64,000 bases of DNA from contig NZ_BSDJ01000004.1 of NCBI RefSeq assembly GCF_027925525.1, positions 124,001-188,000 of the forward strand. Direction: 5' to 3'. How positions within the stretch are numbered: the stretch's first letter is position 1; each line of letters opens with the position of its first letter. The translations under genes were made by a program, and so were the position numbers. This document shows, one piece after another, positions 62,045-64,000 of this stretch. Under the pieces are notes generated by a model. It was not told the DNA's origin and made no database searches. It saw nothing but the letters and a program-made list of their open reading frames with translations. The stretch comes from Paenibacillus tyrphae (GTDB taxonomy: Bacteria > Bacillota > Bacilli > Paenibacillales > NBRC-103111).

Positions 62045-63271
62045 ATGATGGATCACAATACAATGAAAATACCGGTAACGGTGCTGAGCGGTTATTTAGG
62101 GGCCGGGAAGACGACTATTTTAAATTATGTGCTGAATCACCGCCATGGGTTGAAGGTGGCGGTCATCGTCAACGATCTCAGCGAAGTGAACGTCGATGCG
62201 GCGCTGATTCAAGACGGGGGCGGACTGTCCCGCACGGAGGAAAAGCTTGTGGAAATGTCCAACGGCTGCATCTGCTGTACGCTGCGGGAAGACCTGCTGC
62301 GCGAGGTGGAGCGGCTGGCGCTCGAAGGCCGGTTCGATTATATCCTGATCGAATCGACTGGGGTGGGCGAGCCGGTGCCGGTAGCGCAGACGTTCACCTA
62401 TATCGACGAAGAGCACGGCATCGATCTGTCGCGGTGGTGCCGGTTGGACTGTATGGTCACGGTAGTCGACGCTTACCGGTTCTGGCACGACTATTCCTCC
62501 GGCGAGTCGCTGCTGGAGAGGCAGCAGGCCGTAGGCGCGGACGATACGCGTGATGTGGTCGACCTGCTGATCAGCCAGATCGAGTTCTGCGACGTGCTTA
62601 TTTTGAACAAGTGCGATCTGGTCGAAGAGGAAGAGCTGAACGAGCTGGAGGGCGTGCTGAGAAAGCTTCAGCCGCGGGCGAAGCTGATGCGTACCGAGCG
62701 GGGACAGGTGAACCCGGAGGAGATTTTGAACACCGGCTTGTTCGATTTCGAAGCTGCAAGCACCTCGGCGGGCTGGATGCAGGAGCTGATGAACGACCAT
62801 CATACGCCAGAGACGGAAGAGTATGGCATTTCCTCGTTCGTCTATGAGCGCCGCCGTCCGTTCCATCCCGAACGGCTTACGGCATGGATGTCGGACTGGC
62901 CGGAGGCCATCGTCCGCGCGAAGGGGACGGTGTGGCTGGCGAGCCGTAACGCACTTGCGCAAAGCTTGAGTCAGGCCGGCCCATCGATTCAATTCGGCCC
63001 GGCCGGTTACTGGGTGGCCGCGCTCCCGGAAGCGGAGCGTCAGGCCATATTGGCCGAGGAGCCGGAGCTGGCGCAGCATTGGGACCCCGTCTTCGGGGAC
63101 CGGACGACGAAGCTGGTCCTGATCGGGATCGCGCCGGATAGGCGACAGATCACGGCCGAGCTGGACGCATGCCTGCTCACGGATGAGGAAATGGCCGGGG
63201 ACTGGAGCCTGCTGTCCGACAGGCTTCCGAACGTGTCAACAGAGCAGTTGGAAGCGTCATTGCTGCACTAA
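62045..63271 (+). CDS. zagA: Zinc-responsive COG0523 GTPase YciC/ZagA
   Basis: 408 residues. P-loop SGYLGAGKTTILNYVL, metal motif NGCICCTLREDLL (CxCC), ESTGVGEPVPVAQTF and NKCD for guanine. The C-terminal CobW domain has GISSFVYERRRPFHPERL and DPVFGDRTTKLV. The whole length closely resembles Bacillus YciC. Family role: zinc allocation to client enzymes under scarcity. ATG 62045 has AAAGG 7 nt upstream. A Zur box precedes it, and an L33 gene follows by 32 nt. Confidence 0.92.
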   Translation: MMDHNTMKIPVTVLSGYLGAGKTTILNYVLNHRHGLKVAVIVNDLSEVNVDAALIQDGGGLSRTEEKLVEMSNGCICCTLREDLLREVERLALEGRFDYILIESTGVGEPVPVAQTFTYIDEEHGIDLSRWCRLDCMVTVVDAYRFWHDYSSGESLLERQQAVGADDTRDVVDLLISQIEFCDVLILNKCDLVEEEELNELEGVLRKLQPRAKLMRTERGQVNPEEILNTGLFDFEAASTSAGWMQELMNDHHTPETEEYGISSFVYERRRPFHPERLTAWMSDWPEAIVRAKGTVWLASRNALAQSLSQAGPSIQFGPAGYWVAALPEAERQAILAEEPELAQHWDPVFGDRTTKLVLIGIAPDRRQITAELDACLLTDEEMAGDWSLLSDRLPNVSTEQLEASLLH

Positions 63272-63303
63272 ATGGCGATTAGGCTGGAAAGGAGGTGTCC
63301 CTT

Positions 63304-63453
63304 ATGCGCGTCATCGTTACTTTAGCCTGCACGGAATGCGGCGACCGGAATTATACGACAACCAAGAACAAGAAAACTCACCCGGGACGGCTCGAGCTTC
63401 GCAAATATTGCCCCCGGCTCAAGAAGGTTACTCTGCACCGGGAAACGCGGTAG
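63304..63453 (+). CDS. rpmG: Ribosomal protein L33 paralogue
   Basis: 49 residues: [20 protein letters not shown] and [20 protein letters not shown]. The first zinc pair (CTEC) is kept, but the second is reduced to one Cys (CPRL), so full zinc binding is unlikely. AAAGGAGGTG precedes the ATG. Sharing the Zur-controlled transcript of zagA fits a zinc-sparing role. Confidence 0.93.
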   Translation: MRVIVTLACTECGDRNYTTTKNKKTHPGRLELRKYCPRLKKVTLHRETR

Positions 63454-63534
63454 GACGCAGCAATTGCGCGGCAGGAACATATTGACAATGCCTCCTCCCC
63501 TCGGGTATCGTTAGGTTCATAACAACCGAATACC

Positions 63535-63720
63535 GGGAATTAGGTGCTTCGGACCTCGTCCGAAGCTTAAAAGGGAAGACGGTGCAAATCCGTCGCGGTC
63601 CCGCCACTGTGAAGGGTGCTTGATTCAAGCTATCGCTCGGCAGCACGCCACTGAAGACACGTCTTCGGGAAGGCGCCGAGCGGGATGCCCTAAGCCAGGA
63701 TACCTGCCTGATCCGATAAC
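63535..63720 (+). ncRNA. Cobalamin riboswitch
   Basis: Conserved pieces in order: TAGGTGC, AAAAGGGAA, GGTGCAAATCCGTCGCGGTCCCGCCACTGT split over 63581-63610, GCCACTG, and the B12-box end AAGCCAGGATACCTGCC (63692-63708). TTGACA near 63482 may be its -35. It should switch off the downstream gene when cobalamin is abundant. Borders are approximate. Confidence 0.95.
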
Positions 63721-63835
63721 ACGGCTGGCCCCTACGGAGCATAGGGGGTGTTAGGATACGAAGAACGGATATGCCGATGCGCGGAGCTGCTGTCTTACGG
63801 ACAGAGCATTCGGGCATGCAGATACGGGTCTGAAG

Positions 63836-63880
63836 GGAGTATTTCTAACCGACAGGGTTGGAATGCTCCTTTTCTTTTTT
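63836..63880 (+). terminator. Riboswitch-linked terminator
   Basis: GGAG...CTCC stem with extra pairs (CTAACC/GGGTTGG) and a T-rich run, just before the next ribosome site: the expression platform. Confidence 0.75.
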
Positions 63881-63903
63881 TCGAAGAGGAGGAGGCGGGA
63901 ATC

Positions 63904-64000
63904 ATGACTACATGGAATTTATCCGGTACGCGCCACCATGTGCTGATTTGCAATGGCGGGAGCTGTATGAGGCAGCAAGGCGAGGAGGTAACCAAGGCGA
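63904..64000 (+). CDS. Ferredoxin-like (thioredoxin-fold 2Fe-2S) protein, N-terminal part
   Basis: ATG 63904 follows GAGGAGGAGG. The visible 32 codons read MTTWNLSGTRHHVLICNGGSC then MRQQGEEVTKA, matching the start of 2Fe-2S thioredoxin-like ferredoxins, with the first cluster Cys in CNGGSC. The cobalamin riboswitch implies a role in corrinoid synthesis or metal uptake. The gene runs off the window. Confidence 0.75.
   Translation, partial: MTTWNLSGTRHHVLICNGGSCMRQQGEEVTKA

Overview
The window looks like a chromosome segment of a spore-forming Firmicute, most likely Paenibacillus or a close relative. The evidence is Gram-positive gene content with strong GGAGG ribosome sites, an alpha/beta small acid-soluble spore protein, ytaF beside coaE and mutM, YesM/YesN sensor pairs, a T-box leader, a c-di-AMP riboswitch and many TTG/GTG starts. 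No taxonomic search was possible. Core genes are GC-rich; AT-rich accessory patches lie near 13.7-15.7, 19.6-20.8, 32.4-36.3 and 49.5-52.5 kb.

Layout. 1-4.3 kb: tail of a sugar-type solute-binding protein and a YesN-YesM-YesN signalling cluster. 4.4-7.0 kb: an EAL-GGDEF protein and a convergent HAD hydrolase. 7.2-13.7 kb: housekeeping run polA, mutM, ytaF, coaE, a lytic transglycosylase, a spore protein and nrdR. 13.7-15.8 kb: AT-rich small genes, tRNA-Ala(GGC) and a cupin protein. 15.8-23.3 kb: regulator-plus-enzyme pairs, a class I aldolase, and a free-standing protein matching only domains III-V of elongation factor G. 23.5-32.4 kb: a MalT-like regulator, a FusB-type EF-G-binding protein with an attenuator-like leader and a co-translated efflux pump, and a MarR-controlled efflux pump with three matching operators. 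32.5-36.3 kb: a long inverted-repeat element, then a candidate ISL3-family unit carrying an ArsR regulator and an MFS pump.

36.3-45 kb: more regulator/transporter pairs, an O-methyltransferase broken by a 77-bp tandem duplication, and an Rrf2 regulator whose palindrome recurs before an AbrB-type transporter. 44.8-49.2 kb: a leucine T-box with leuA, a YbaK-type deacylase, and htpG behind a consensus promoter and a CIRCE element. 49.3-52.5 kb: decayed sequence with a second hairpin element, gene remnants and an IS4-type insertion sequence. 52.6-57.8 kb: an ArsR/SRPBCC/DoxX cluster, an NAD-dependent epimerase, small genes and a LysM-CAP secreted protein behind a c-di-AMP riboswitch.

57.8-64 kb is a metal/tetrapyrrole region: a FecCD-type ABC importer co-translated with a ferrochelatase-family protein, a Zur-box-controlled YciC/ZagA GTPase with an L33 paralogue, and a cobalamin riboswitch before a ferredoxin-like gene that runs off the window. 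The observations most worth following are the GTPase-less EF-G fragment, the FusB-type gene with its leader, the ArsR-MFS-transposase unit, and the importer-chelatase operon.
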